Source: Deltaproteobacteria bacterium
GTDB lineage: Bacteria > Myxococcota > JACRCW01
DNA: 64,000 bases
Assembly (NCBI GenBank): GCA_016218805.1
Contig: JACRCW010000081.1
Span: forward strand, 1-64,000
Direction of reading: 5' to 3'
Shown piece by piece: positions 51,847 to 61,043 of this stretch. The notes beneath the pieces are model-generated. The model was given only the letters and a program-made list of their open reading frames with translations, was not told the DNA's origin and searched no databases. Position 1 is the stretch's first letter; each line of letters starts with the position of its first letter. The position numbers and the translations under genes are program-made.

Positions 51847-52713
51847 TCAGGGTGTGCAGTCCGTCCACGCAATGAGGTGCGTGGACAGGCCGCATCCGTC
51901 GCCGGTGGTGTACCAGCCCTCGGAACGCGTACCCACGGCGTCGCATGACGGGAATTCGCCCGCGCAGCGCGCGTGGCACAGCAGCTCACCGGAGCAGGTG
52001 TCATACCAGCCCTCACTGAACGACCCCGCTTCCATGCACACCGGCGGGCACAGCCACGTGGGCATGCAGCAGGACGTGCCCAGGCCGCCGCCGCATGACC
52101 ACGCGCCCGACATGATCCCGGCCGGGCACGCGTTGGGCACCACCGCCACACACTGGCCGCCCGCCGCCTCGCACGGCAGGGTCCCGGCGTCGGGCAGCGG
52201 GGGAACGCCGCCATCGCCCGTGGTGCACGCCACCACCGTCGTGCCGGCACAACCCGCGTTGCACGCGTTGCAGTAGCGCTGCCCATCGGCTCCGCACACC
52301 CAGTACTCGGGCGCCGGGCACCCCACGCCGCACTGCTCCACGCAACTGCCCGCGTCGGGCGTGGTGCCACCGTCAGCCGGCGTGCCGGCGTCCGGGCAGT
52401 CCACCACCGTGGTGCCGCTGCACGCGGCAAAACACGCGGTGCAGTAGCGGTTCCCATCCTGGCCGCACACCCAGTACTCCGGTGCCGGGCATCCCGTGCC
52501 GCACGCCTCCACGCAGGACTGCACCGTGGAGGATGACTGGCCGCCACCCGAGCTGGCCGTGGCCCCGGAGGACGGGCCCGCCGCGGAGGACGACGCCACG
52601 CCGCCCGAGGAGCCGCCGCCGGACGACGACGATGACGATGATGACGACGAACCACCGCCACCGGTGCAGGCGGCGAGGAAAGCGGAAAACGCGACGGTCA
52701 GGACACGGTTCAA
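51847..52713 (-). CDS. Lipoprotein with two Kazal-like domains and a Cys-rich C-terminus
   Basis: A 288-residue lipoprotein starting at TTG 52713, which follows GGAGG at six bases. The lipobox is AFLAAC, then GGGGS and a poly-Ser run encoded by mixed TCN codons. Two tandem copies of a Cys-rich module follow: SCVEACGTGCPAPEYWVCGQ...TTVVDC and SCVEQCGVGCPAPEYWVCGA...TTVVAC, with the CG-x-DG-x-x-Y-C-x-x-C spacing of Kazal-type inhibitors. A Pro/Asp/Gly linker separates them. The last 130 residues are a further Cys-rich domain with two SEGWY repeats. Kazal domains inhibit serine proteases; function here is inferred. The long frame to 53055 is arginine/serine-rich shadow. Confidence 0.72.
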   Translation of the reverse strand: MNRVLTVAFSAFLAACTGGGGSSSSSSSSSSGGGSSGGVASSSAAGPSSGATASSGGGQSSSTVQSCVEACGTGCPAPEYWVCGQDGNRYCTACFAACSGTTVVDCPDAGTPADGGTTPDAGSCVEQCGVGCPAPEYWVCGADGQRYCNACNAGCAGTTVVACTTGDGGVPPLPDAGTLPCEAAGGQCVAVVPNACPAGIMSGAWSCGGGLGTSCCMPTWLCPPVCMEAGSFSEGWYDTCSGELLCHARCAGEFPSCDAVGTRSEGWYTTGDGCGLSTHLIAWTDCTP

Positions 52714-52750
52714 GTCACACCTCCAGGAACAGGCCGGCGCGGAGGCTAGC

Positions 52751-52793
52751 GCGCACCGCCAGCGGAACGAACGGACCGGTTCACAGCAACGCA
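52751..52793. repeat. 43-base direct repeat, copy 1
   Basis: It matches copy 2 (58390-58432) at 40 of 43 positions in the same orientation, beginning GCGCACCGCCAGCGGAAC and ending GCAACGCA. It lies in the divergent spacer before the Kazal-like gene, 38 bases upstream of its TTG. The three differences are at repeat positions 20, 21 and 36. No further copy was seen. Confidence 0.75.
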
Positions 52794-53000
52794 CGGTGGC
52801 CCCGGAAAGGGGAACGCCATGGCCCGCGCTGTCGGTGGTGGACGAAGACGACGGGGAGCACCCGCAGCGGCGCGTGTACGCATTCGATGCCATCGACGGG
52901 ACGTTGGGATCCCGGTGGCGGCTTCCCGCGACCGCATCCATTGCCTTGCCGACGGTACATGCCGGTGATGAGATGCGCCGTCCGTCGACGGAGGTCTCCG

Positions 53001-56000
53001 ATGAGCAGGTTCGCGTTCCCGTGGCTGGTTGCCGTCCTGATGCTCGCCGGAGCATGCACGTCCAACCGTACCGACACCCGCGTGGTCATCACCGGACGCG
53101 TGCAGCTCACTGCTATACCGGGGCTGAACGACATGAGCCGCGTGCGCATTGACATCGGTCGCGGCGAAGGCGGCGTGGTGCCCGACGCGGACGGGCAGTT
53201 CGAACTGTCCGACCTTGAACCGGACGTGTACACGCTTGTCATCACGTTCACAGGGGGACTGACGCCGCAGGCGTCACGGTCCGCGTACCGGCGGCACGAG
53301 CTGCGCGTCGTGGGGCGCAGCGGTGGCGACATCAACCTGGGGACACTGGTGCTGCAGCTCGCCACCGGGCGGGTGACCGGCCGCGTGGAACAGACGGACG
53401 GGCGGGACCCCGCGGGCGCCACCGCGTCGCTGCGGACCATGGATGGGAAGACGCTGCAGGCACCGGTCACCGGTGGCCTGTATGTGCTGGAGAGCGTGCC
53501 CGTCGGTGAGCACTCCGTGACCGTCACCAAGCCGCTGTACGCGGCGGGATCGGCGCAGCCGCAGTGTGCGCCGCTGGTGGCCGTGGTGGAGGAGGATGCC
53601 GTCGTGGAGGCGACCCCGATGGTGCTCGCGCCGACGGCGGTGGGCCTGGTGCCGGGTGCGGTGGGCATTCTCGATACCGAGGGAACCACCTGGTACCTGC
53701 AGCGCGACGCAACCGGCGTGGCCGTGCGGGTGCTGTCCACCTACGCCACGCAGGGCCGCGTGTGGCTGGCCAGCGGCGGCACGCTGAGCGGGGACGGCGG
53801 CGTCGTGCCCTTCACCGCCTTTCAGCCCGATGGCTACGTCGTGGACGTCCCCGACGGGCGGTCGACGGTGCTGCTGCAGTTCGCCGACCGCTGCGGCTAC
53901 GAGTCCCCGGTCTATTCGCTGACCATCATCCGTGACCGGACGGCTCCGCGTCTTGACCTGGTGATGCTGAACGGCGGCGCGCCGTTCATCACCGCGCCCA
54001 CCACGCGCATGCTGGTCGTCGCCACGGATGAGCTGGACGGTCCGCTGGAACTGCGCCGCGCGTTGTGCACGGTGCCCGCCTTGGGTGCCGTCCCGCAGTG
54101 CACCCTGCCGCTGGAAGCATCGCCATGGGATGCGTACCAGGCGGATGACAACGTCACGTTCGACCCCCAGCAGGGCGGAAAGGCCGTGCAGGTCCAGGTG
54201 CGCGACCGGTCCGGAAACGTCTCGGAGATCGCCACCGCGCTCGTGACGCTGGACTCGCTGCCACCGGTGAATCCGCTCGTGGTGATCGGCAACGGAAGTG
54301 AACTGGTGAGCACGAACCGCGTGGTGGTCACCGTCCAGGCCGAGGGCGCCACGCGGATGAAGGTGGGTCCGGTATCCGGGCTCGCCGGGGTGGCATGGCA
54401 ACCCATGGTGGCGACGTTCCCGGTTGACCTGCCGGGCACGGATGGTGAGAAGCGCGTATACGCGGTGTTTGCGGACGACGCGGGCAACGAGACGGGCGAG
54501 GTCTCCGGCCGCGCGGTGCTGGACGCGACGCCGCCGTCCGCGCCGTTGGTGACGCTGGGCGATCCGGCCAGCGCGCCGTGGGTGAGCGACGCGTACGCGC
54601 CGCTCGTGGTCCTGACGACGGACGATGACCGCGCCACCCTCACGCTGCGCCTCCGCGGGGACACCGCCGGTGGCGCCCGGGACTACGGGTGGAGCGCCAT
54701 CCCGTCACACGTGGACCTGGCAAAGGGCGATGGCAGCAAGCGCGTGCTGGCCAGCCTGGTGGACCGCGCGGGCAACGAGAGCCCGGTCACGGAGACGGTG
54801 GTCCAGCTGGACACGTTGGCCCCACTGGTGAGGAGCGTCGTCGTCAACAACGGCGCGGAATACACCGGAGCCGCCCTGCTCGTGCTGGCCCTGGACGTGA
54901 CGGGCGCGGCGGAAATGCGCATCCAATGCGATGGCGCGTTTGACACCGAGACGTGGGGGCAAGCGGCCGCGGACGCGGACTGTCCCGCCCCGGTGGGCGA
55001 CGGGCTGAAGACCGTTCGCGGGATGTTCCGCGACGCTGCGGGGAACACCGTGACGGTGACGGCGCGTCCGGTCGTGCTGGACACGCTCGGGCCCGCCGGC
55101 ACGCTGGAGGTGGCCGGGCTGACCTCCACGTCCACAGGCTTCCGCACGCGCGAGCCTTTTGTGGACCTGCTGATGACGGCGCTGGACCCGCCGGCCGGGA
55201 CGCGCAGTGGCAGCGGCACGCGCTGGATGAAGGTCTGGAATGGCTCGGGCAGTGAGCCGGCGGATTGGCTGGAGTTCCGCCCCAGCATGCGCTGGCAGCT
55301 CCCGACGGGTGACGGGCCCAAGGAGATCCACCTCAAGCTGGCGGACGGCGTGGGGAATCCGAGCACCACGGCCATCACCGCGTCCCTGACGCTGGACCAG
55401 ACGCCCCCGACGCTACCGCGCCTGGCCGCACTGCCCGCCGCCACGTCGGCCGCCGCGGTGCTGCCCGCGCTGGACACGCCATCCACCGACGTGCACTCGG
55501 CGCCGGTCACCTACCAGTTGCGCGTGGATCCCAGCTCACCAACGTGGACCACCGTCACCTTCCCGCTGGTCACCCCCGTGCCGCTTGCCGCGGGCGAACG
55601 CAACCTGGTGCGCCTGCGCTCCCTTGACGCTGCGGGCAACGTCTCCGCCGAGGATGCCGCCGCGGTGGTCCAGGATGCCACGGGTCCACGGGAGCCCGTT
55701 CTGCTCGTCTCGCGCCAGCACGTGAACGCCACCACGGCGTCCGTGACCATCGTGAACCCGGACCCGGATGACGCCGGCCTGCGGTTCGAGGGATGCACCG
55801 AGAACATCCCGGCCACGGCGACCTGCAGCCGGACCTGCACGCCGGTGGACCTGCCCTCCAGCGTGGTGCTGTCACTGTCCGCGGGTGGGAAGACGTGTGT
55901 GTTCGCGCGTTCGGTGGACGCGGCGCAGAACGCCAGTGGACTCGCCGTGACGTGGTTGATCAGCGACCTGTCCGCCCCGCGTCCGCCGGACCTGGCCCCG

Positions 56001-58385
56001 CGGTTTGACCCGTCCGCGCTGACGGTGCGGGCGCCACGGGTGGACCTGTTTCTTGCCGGCCCGGCCACGGACCTGCCGCTGGGCGGACCGGGTAACCCGT
56101 ACAAAGGCGTTGCCCACCTGGAGGTGGACGACGGCGCAGGTTTCTCCCCGCTGTGCCCGGGCTTCATCACGGACGAGGCGTGGGACCCGTGCCGCGCGGT
56201 CTCACCGTGCACGGACCCACGCCTGCGCTGCACCGGCACCACGCCGTCGGCGGTGAACGTGGCGCTGGTGGCCGGGCTGGCCAACCGGGTCGCGGTGCGC
56301 GCGGTGGACCTGGCCGGCAACGTCGGTGACGGCGTCAGCCAGGTGATTGCCACGGAGAGCGACGAGCCGGCGGGCCTGGCGGCGGGCAGCCAGGAGGCGC
56401 CGCACCTGTGGGGAACCACGCTCGCCTGGCAGACGCGGAACACGGGCTTCTCCGTCGTGGAACTGGGGACCAACCGCCGCGTGGACACCACGGACCCGCA
56501 GTGCGGACAGAGCACGTTCGGGTCTTTCAGGGTGACCGCGTCCCCGGGCGCGGCCGGCGTGGCGTACCTGGATGGCCAGGACGTGAAGCTGCGCCGACGT
56601 GGCGCCGACGGGCTGCTGTGCACGGCGGACGATCCGGCGGACCTGGTCCTGTACACGTCCCCCGCGGGTGCACTGAAGGAGGTGTCGCTGTCCGGTGGAC
56701 GCGTGGCCTTTGTGGAGACGGCCTACGATGTCCCGTCGCGCCTCACCACCGCCGATGTCCGGGTGAAGGAGGCGGGCCCCGACGGGGTTTTCGGCACTAC
56801 TGATGACACCACCGTGGTGGTGAGCCACAGCACGTATTCGGGGAATGACCCGTCCGGGCTCAGCCTGGCGGGCGCGTGCCTGCTGTGGAGCGGACCGCCC
56901 TCTTCCGACGTGGACGGGTGGCAGGTCGTCTGCACAGCATCGAGCTTCGCGAGTCCGCTGGGTTCCCACTCGTTCACGGCCGCGGCCGCGGCGTTGGCAG
57001 CGGACGGGCTTGCCCTGGTGCGCGGCGTGTTTGACCCGTTCCCCGTGCCAACGTTGTGGTTACACCGCCGCGCGGCCGGCACGCTGTTCAACGGGACGGG
57101 CGTGCGCCGTGACTACCCGGCGGGGGCGGCCACGCAGTCCTACGGATGGTCGGTGGCGGTGGACGGCGTGCACGTTGCGAGCCTTGAGCAGGCGACCGAG
57201 GGAGCGCTGGGCCGGATCACCGACTGGAACGCGGGACCGGACGGCGCATTCGGCAGTGGCGACGACGATCTCCGCCGCCTGGCCCCCGCCTCCGTCACGC
57301 GCCTGGGCGCCTCGCTGGCGGGCGGGCTGCTGGTGTTCTCCTCCGGCGGTGACAGCGCGCGCGACATCCTGTCCATGGACCTCACCACGATGCGGTGGGA
57401 GTCCGTGGGCACCACCGCCGCCCACGTCCACCCCGTCCTGAACGGCGCGGGCACGCTCGTGTTCCAGCGCGGGCAGGACCTCGTTGCGCGGTCGCCGTCC
57501 GGACGGGAGACCGTGCGGGAGAGCGTTGGTGGTGCGTTCTCCGGGCACGGGATGGCCGCGTCGGGGGAGTTCCTGCTGCTGGCGGAGGCGCCGCCGTCCA
57601 CGCCCGGCAGCCCGCAGCCCACGCTGTTCCGCGCCGGCACCGACGGACTGTTCTTCACCGACGACGACCCGGCACCGGCCGTCCACGACATAGCGGGAAC
57701 GCGCCACGGGGCGTACCTGGGCGGCGGCAAGGGCATGGTGGTGCACGCTTCGCCCGTGGATGGCCTGCCTGAGCCCGTTGTGTTGGAGCCCGGGACCGGT
57801 CCGCTGGAGCTGGCCACGCAGGTGTCGTTGGGAACGGGATGCTCGGAGGGGGCCAACTCATACTGGGGTGGCATCTCACGGCGGCACGCCATGTGGGATT
57901 CCGGCAACTGGGCCATCTGCATCCACGACGCAGGACCGGACGAGGAGTTCGGCACCGGGGATGACCTGCCCTCGGCAAAGCTGGGCTCGTGGAACAACGT
58001 CCGGTTCGCGTGGATGGATGAGCGCCGGATGGTGATCAACACGCAGTTCACCGGTGAACTGTCCGTCGTGGACACGGGCCCGGACGGCCGCTTCAACACC
58101 GCGGATGACGTCACCACGCCCATCCCGCTCCACGGACGACAGGCGATGCACGTGGCGCTGGCGGGGAACGCGCTGGCGTACGTGGCCACGCCATCCGGCA
58201 CGGAGGGCGCGCAGGTGTACCTCCACGATCTCGCCACGGGACGGGCGACGCAGCTGACGTCGCACCACTCCAGCAAGTGGACGTCCGAAGGCTACGCCAT
58301 GCAGCTCGCCGTTGATGCGTCCGGGCGGACGGTGTGGACGGACACCCTGTTCCCGTACCCGTCACTGTTCGTGCACATCCCCTGA
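53001..58385 (+). CDS. Giant multidomain lipoprotein (1794 residues)
   Basis: ATG 53001 follows GGAGG; the signal is MSRFAFPWLVAVLMLAGAC with lipobox LAGAC. Residues about 25-160 contain two carboxypeptidase-regulatory-like domains (FELSDLEPDVYTLVITF, GLYVLESVPVGEHSVTV). A chain of Ig-like beta-sandwiches with repeated L-D-x-x-P-P and DRAGNESPV-type motifs covers about 160-1130. The last 650 residues form a propeller-like region with six copies of an acidic motif, G-x-DG-x-F-x-T-x-DD (bases 56601-58108). The longest frame runs upstream to 52482 but reads through low-complexity sequence. Surface adhesion or a structural role is inferred. The gene is bracketed by 43-base direct repeats. Confidence 0.82.
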   Translation: MSRFAFPWLVAVLMLAGACTSNRTDTRVVITGRVQLTAIPGLNDMSRVRIDIGRGEGGVVPDADGQFELSDLEPDVYTLVITFTGGLTPQASRSAYRRHELRVVGRSGGDINLGTLVLQLATGRVTGRVEQTDGRDPAGATASLRTMDGKTLQAPVTGGLYVLESVPVGEHSVTVTKPLYAAGSAQPQCAPLVAVVEEDAVVEATPMVLAPTAVGLVPGAVGILDTEGTTWYLQRDATGVAVRVLSTYATQGRVWLASGGTLSGDGGVVPFTAFQPDGYVVDVPDGRSTVLLQFADRCGYESPVYSLTIIRDRTAPRLDLVMLNGGAPFITAPTTRMLVVATDELDGPLELRRALCTVPALGAVPQCTLPLEASPWDAYQADDNVTFDPQQGGKAVQVQVRDRSGNVSEIATALVTLDSLPPVNPLVVIGNGSELVSTNRVVVTVQAEGATRMKVGPVSGLAGVAWQPMVATFPVDLPGTDGEKRVYAVFADDAGNETGEVSGRAVLDATPPSAPLVTLGDPASAPWVSDAYAPLVVLTTDDDRATLTLRLRGDTAGGARDYGWSAIPSHVDLAKGDGSKRVLASLVDRAGNESPVTETVVQLDTLAPLVRSVVVNNGAEYTGAALLVLALDVTGAAEMRIQCDGAFDTETWGQAAADADCPAPVGDGLKTVRGMFRDAAGNTVTVTARPVVLDTLGPAGTLEVAGLTSTSTGFRTREPFVDLLMTALDPPAGTRSGSGTRWMKVWNGSGSEPADWLEFRPSMRWQLPTGDGPKEIHLKLADGVGNPSTTAITASLTLDQTPPTLPRLAALPAATSAAAVLPALDTPSTDVHSAPVTYQLRVDPSSPTWTTVTFPLVTPVPLAAGERNLVRLRSLDAAGNVSAEDAAAVVQDATGPREPVLLVSRQHVNATTASVTIVNPDPDDAGLRFEGCTENIPATATCSRTCTPVDLPSSVVLSLSAGGKTCVFARSVDAAQNASGLAVTWLISDLSAPRPPDLAPRFDPSALTVRAPRVDLFLAGPATDLPLGGPGNPYKGVAHLEVDDGAGFSPLCPGFITDEAWDPCRAVSPCTDPRLRCTGTTPSAVNVALVAGLANRVAVRAVDLAGNVGDGVSQVIATESDEPAGLAAGSQEAPHLWGTTLAWQTRNTGFSVVELGTNRRVDTTDPQCGQSTFGSFRVTASPGAAGVAYLDGQDVKLRRRGADGLLCTADDPADLVLYTSPAGALKEVSLSGGRVAFVETAYDVPSRLTTADVRVKEAGPDGVFGTTDDTTVVVSHSTYSGNDPSGLSLAGACLLWSGPPSSDVDGWQVVCTASSFASPLGSHSFTAAAAALAADGLALVRGVFDPFPVPTLWLHRRAAGTLFNGTGVRRDYPAGAATQSYGWSVAVDGVHVASLEQATEGALGRITDWNAGPDGAFGSGDDDLRRLAPASVTRLGASLAGGLLVFSSGGDSARDILSMDLTTMRWESVGTTAAHVHPVLNGAGTLVFQRGQDLVARSPSGRETVRESVGGAFSGHGMAASGEFLLLAEAPPSTPGSPQPTLFRAGTDGLFFTDDDPAPAVHDIAGTRHGAYLGGGKGMVVHASPVDGLPEPVVLEPGTGPLELATQVSLGTGCSEGANSYWGGISRRHAMWDSGNWAICIHDAGPDEEFGTGDDLPSAKLGSWNNVRFAWMDERRMVINTQFTGELSVVDTGPDGRFNTADDVTTPIPLHGRQAMHVALAGNALAYVATPSGTEGAQVYLHDLATGRATQLTSHHSSKWTSEGYAMQLAVDASGRTVWTDTLFPYPSLFVHIP

Positions 58386-58389
58386 TCCA

Positions 58390-58432
58390 GCGCACCGCCA
58401 GCGGAACGGCCGGACCGGTTCACGGCAACGCA
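58390..58432. repeat. 43-base direct repeat, copy 2
   Basis: It starts 4 bases after the stop of the giant lipoprotein gene, 5639 bases from copy 1, and overlaps the last four codons of the small membrane gene at 58420. It contains a short CCGC/GCGG stem and a GAAC...GTTC dyad, so it may also act as a terminator for one or both convergent transcripts. Confidence 0.75.
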
Positions 58433-58692
58433 AGGTCCACCAGCCACAGCGCGCAGGTGAGGGCATGCAGGCGCATGGCGCATGTCCGGACGACGCCCGT
58501 CCGCCGCCGTGCCACCAGCCAGCCGAGCAGCGGCACGGTGGCGGCCCACAGCGGCCAGGCGTTCTGGAAGGTGTTGCCCGGCACGTCACGCGCCGTCACG
58601 CGCACCAGGCCCCACCACAGCACGCCAAGCTGCAGCGCCGCCGTGGCAAACATCCACGCGGCATCCCACGCGGTGAGGGCCGGCGCGCCCAC
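58420..58692 (-). CDS. Small membrane protein, 90 residues
   Basis: GTG 58692 directly follows the yajQ stop (TGAGTG), so coupling is likely. Three hydrophobic segments are visible: AAWMFATAALQLGVLWWGLV (12-31), AWPLWAATVPLLGWLVARR (43-61) and a C-terminal LHALTCALWLVDLAL (75-89). No known family. The last codons lie within direct repeat copy 2. It could be a small membrane anchor; it might also be a chance frame, but the codon bias and position support it. Confidence 0.5.
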   Translation of the reverse strand: MGAPALTAWDAAWMFATAALQLGVLWWGLVRVTARDVPGNTFQNAWPLWAATVPLLGWLVARRRTGVVRTCAMRLHALTCALWLVDLALP

Positions 58693-59184
58693 TCAGTCCC
58701 GGAAGTTGTTGAACTGCAGCACCAGGGACAGCTGTTCCTGCTGGCCGCGCAGCAGGTTCATGGCCGCCTGCAGTTCGTCCTTCTGCTTGCCCGCCACGCG
58801 CACGGCGTCACCCTGGATGGACGCCTGCACCTTCAGCTTGCTGTCACGGATGAGCGCCTGGATCTCTTTTGCCTTCTCCTGGGCAATGCCCTGCTTGAGT
58901 TTGATGAGCTGGCGCACCTGCTGGTTGCCCACGCCTTCCACCTTCTGCTCGTCCAGGAACGTGAGGCTCACGCCGCGCTTGCTCAGGCGCGCGTACAGCA
59001 CTTCCAGCGCTGCCTTGCACTTCTCCTCGCTGTTGGTGCGGATGACAATGTCCTCCCCCGCGCGCTCCAGTGACGTGTTGGTGCCGCGGAAATCGTACCG
59101 GCCCACAATCTCCTTGCGGGCCTGGTCCACGGCGTTCTCCACCTCGTGCTTCTGGTAGTTGGACACGACGTCAAATGAGGGCAT
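58693..59184 (-). CDS. yajQ: YajQ-family c-di-GMP/nucleotide-binding protein
   Basis: A 163-residue YajQ, exactly the usual length. MPSFDVVSNYQKHEVENAVD, YDFRGTNTSLER, LSKRGVSLTFLD and IQALIRDSKLKVQASIQGD are the conserved blocks. The ATG at 59184 follows AGGAG at six bases. YajQ homologues in Xanthomonas and Pseudomonas bind c-di-GMP and act as transcriptional co-regulators; others bind tRNA or GTP. Two GGDEF proteins are encoded in the window. It is in a minus-strand run with the fusion gene (15-base gap) and the nitronate monooxygenase gene. Confidence 0.93.
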   Translation of the reverse strand: MPSFDVVSNYQKHEVENAVDQARKEIVGRYDFRGTNTSLERAGEDIVIRTNSEEKCKAALEVLYARLSKRGVSLTFLDEQKVEGVGNQQVRQLIKLKQGIAQEKAKEIQALIRDSKLKVQASIQGDAVRVAGKQKDELQAAMNLLRGQQEQLSLVLQFNNFRD

Positions 59185-59199
59185 CACAGGCTCCTGGGT

Positions 59200-60966
59200 T
59201 CACGAAAACAGGACCGGCCGGCCCGTCAGCGTGGGGTCCGTGCCCGACGCATGTGGCACCAGCGAGCGCAGGATGGCGCGCACCATCTGGGGCAGGCTCA
59301 GGTGGCTGCCATCCACCACCACGCGGTCCGGCCGGGGCGGGGGGGGCGCCTCGTCCGGGTCCGGCGGGGGCGGGACGGACGGCGGTGGCGGCGTGGTTTC
59401 CAGGTGCGCCTGCCGCCGCGCCGCGCGCAGCGCCGGGGACGCCCACAGCTGGAACACGCGCGCGCTGGGCGGCATGAGCCCCTCCAGGCTCTTGGCCTCC
59501 ACCACCGCACCCCGCACGCCCGCACGCAACACAAACTCCCGCAGCGCCGCGCGCACCGCCGGGTGCTCCAGGACGTCCGCCGCCGGCCCCGCAAAGCCGG
59601 AGGTGTCCCGCGCCGCCTGCAGCGCATCATGCCCGTCCCACAACAGCCGCAGCTTCCCGTCAACCAGGTGCACCTGCAGGCGCCGCACCATGTCCGCCAG
59701 CATGGGGCCGTCCACCGCGTCCGGCCGGCCGGTGGCCCACGCGGCGGAGCGCAGTACCGCGGCAATGCCCACCCACGGCACCCGCAGCCGCTGCGCCAGG
59801 TCCTGCGCCAGCGGCGTCTTGCCTGTGTACGGGGGACCCTCCACGCCCACCAGCGGACAGGTCCCGCGCAGGCGCAGTTCCTCCACGGCAATGAGCGCAC
59901 CCATGGCGCCCACCTCGCTGAGGGACAGCGGCCGCGCCGGCCCGGTGAAGTCCCGCAGCCCGTTCATGGCCAGCCGCATGTTCTCCCGCGCCACGTCGGC
60001 AAACCACTCCAGCGCCTCGCCCTGGCCGGACAGGCCCTCGTCCAGCACGTCCGTGAGATCCTGCAGCTCGCGCAGGCCGCCCACCGCGCGCTGCAACCGG
60101 AACAGCACGCGCCACGCGCACACCCGCGGCACCAGCGTGGCGTCGCGCCCGGCGCGCTGGGCCAGGTAGCCTTCCAGCACGGCCCGGGTGGCGGCTTCCG
60201 TGAGTTCCGCGCGCTCCGCCAGCTGCGCCAGGTCCGCGGCGCCGTCTCCCGCGTGGGATTGCTCAAACCCGGTCAGCATCCACCGGTCATCCACCGTGCG
60301 CATCACGCGCGGCAGGTCAAACGCGCCGTGACACAGCACGCGCGGGGGCGGCGGAAGGAAGTGGTGCTCCTGCGCCACCACGTAGCGCCGCAGGGCGCGC
60401 ATCAGGTCGGACAGGCTCATGGTGAGCAGGTCCTGCGGCAGCCCGTCGCGCTCGCGCCGCGCCAGGTAGGCTTTCACGTCGTCAGACAGCGCCTGGAAGG
60501 CAGCCATCAGGGACACGGGGCCCAGCGTGGGCGCGCGCAGGCGCAGGGACACATCGCCCTCGGCGTGCAGGCGCGCCAGCACGCCGCCCACCTGGCCGGC
60601 TTCGTCGCCCTGCAGCGGCGCGGTGGGGCGCTTGCCCGCGGGTTCGCGCAACAGGTGGTGCGGCTGGGGCAGCACTTCCGTGCCCAGGGATTCCGCCAGC
60701 AGCTGCGGGGCCAGGCCGGACCCGGCCAGGTAGCGCAGCGCAAACGCCTCACGCTTGAGCCAGGCCACCTTCTGCGGGTGCGCCACGCGCAGCGTCACGC
60801 GCTGGCGTCCGGTGGACAGCAGCACGGATTGCAGCAGGAAGTTCCCGTGTTCCCCCTTGATGGTGACGCGCCCCGCGCGGATGCCCGCGCGCGTGAGCAG
60901 CACCTGCGCCGCCTGCAGCGTGCCGCGCGGGCCGGGGAAGCTGCTGTCGGTGGACGAGCCGACCAT
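59200..60966 (-). CDS. APH-like (probable pseudokinase) domain fused to a P-loop kinase-like domain
   Basis: A 588-residue two-domain protein. The N-terminal part (about 15-330) has an aminoglycoside-phosphotransferase/choline-kinase fold: APLQGDEAGQVGGVLARLHA and the Brenner-like region CHGAFDLPRVMRTVDDRWML. Where active kinases have HGD-x-x-x-x-N and DFE, this protein has HGA (213-215), no Asn and GFE (233-235), so catalysis is unlikely. The C-terminal part (about 370-530) has a Walker A-like VEGPPYTGKT (375-384) of P-loop kinases or AAA proteins. The end is a Pro-rich linker and a short helix. The fusion recalls proteins linking APH and zeta-toxin/AAA_33 domains. The function is unknown. 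ATG 60966 has a weak ribosome-binding site. Confidence 0.62.
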   Translation of the reverse strand: MVGSSTDSSFPGPRGTLQAAQVLLTRAGIRAGRVTIKGEHGNFLLQSVLLSTGRQRVTLRVAHPQKVAWLKREAFALRYLAGSGLAPQLLAESLGTEVLPQPHHLLREPAGKRPTAPLQGDEAGQVGGVLARLHAEGDVSLRLRAPTLGPVSLMAAFQALSDDVKAYLARRERDGLPQDLLTMSLSDLMRALRRYVVAQEHHFLPPPPRVLCHGAFDLPRVMRTVDDRWMLTGFEQSHAGDGAADLAQLAERAELTEAATRAVLEGYLAQRAGRDATLVPRVCAWRVLFRLQRAVGGLRELQDLTDVLDEGLSGQGEALEWFADVARENMRLAMNGLRDFTGPARPLSLSEVGAMGALIAVEELRLRGTCPLVGVEGPPYTGKTPLAQDLAQRLRVPWVGIAAVLRSAAWATGRPDAVDGPMLADMVRRLQVHLVDGKLRLLWDGHDALQAARDTSGFAGPAADVLEHPAVRAALREFVLRAGVRGAVVEAKSLEGLMPPSARVFQLWASPALRAARRQAHLETTPPPPSVPPPPDPDEAPPPPRPDRVVVDGSHLSLPQMVRAILRSLVPHASGTDPTLTGRPVLFS

Positions 60967-61043
60967 GGGGCCGCGCACGCTAGCAGCAGGACGGACGCCG
61001 CCACCATGGCGCGGCCGGGCACGCCGTATGGCAGGGTCCCGCA

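Noticed and set aside
52482-53000. A 173-codon N-terminal extension of the giant lipoprotein frame
   Set aside because: The extension is Arg/Pro-rich antisense of the Kazal-like gene. The ATG at 53001 has a GGAGG site and starts a perfect lipoprotein signal.
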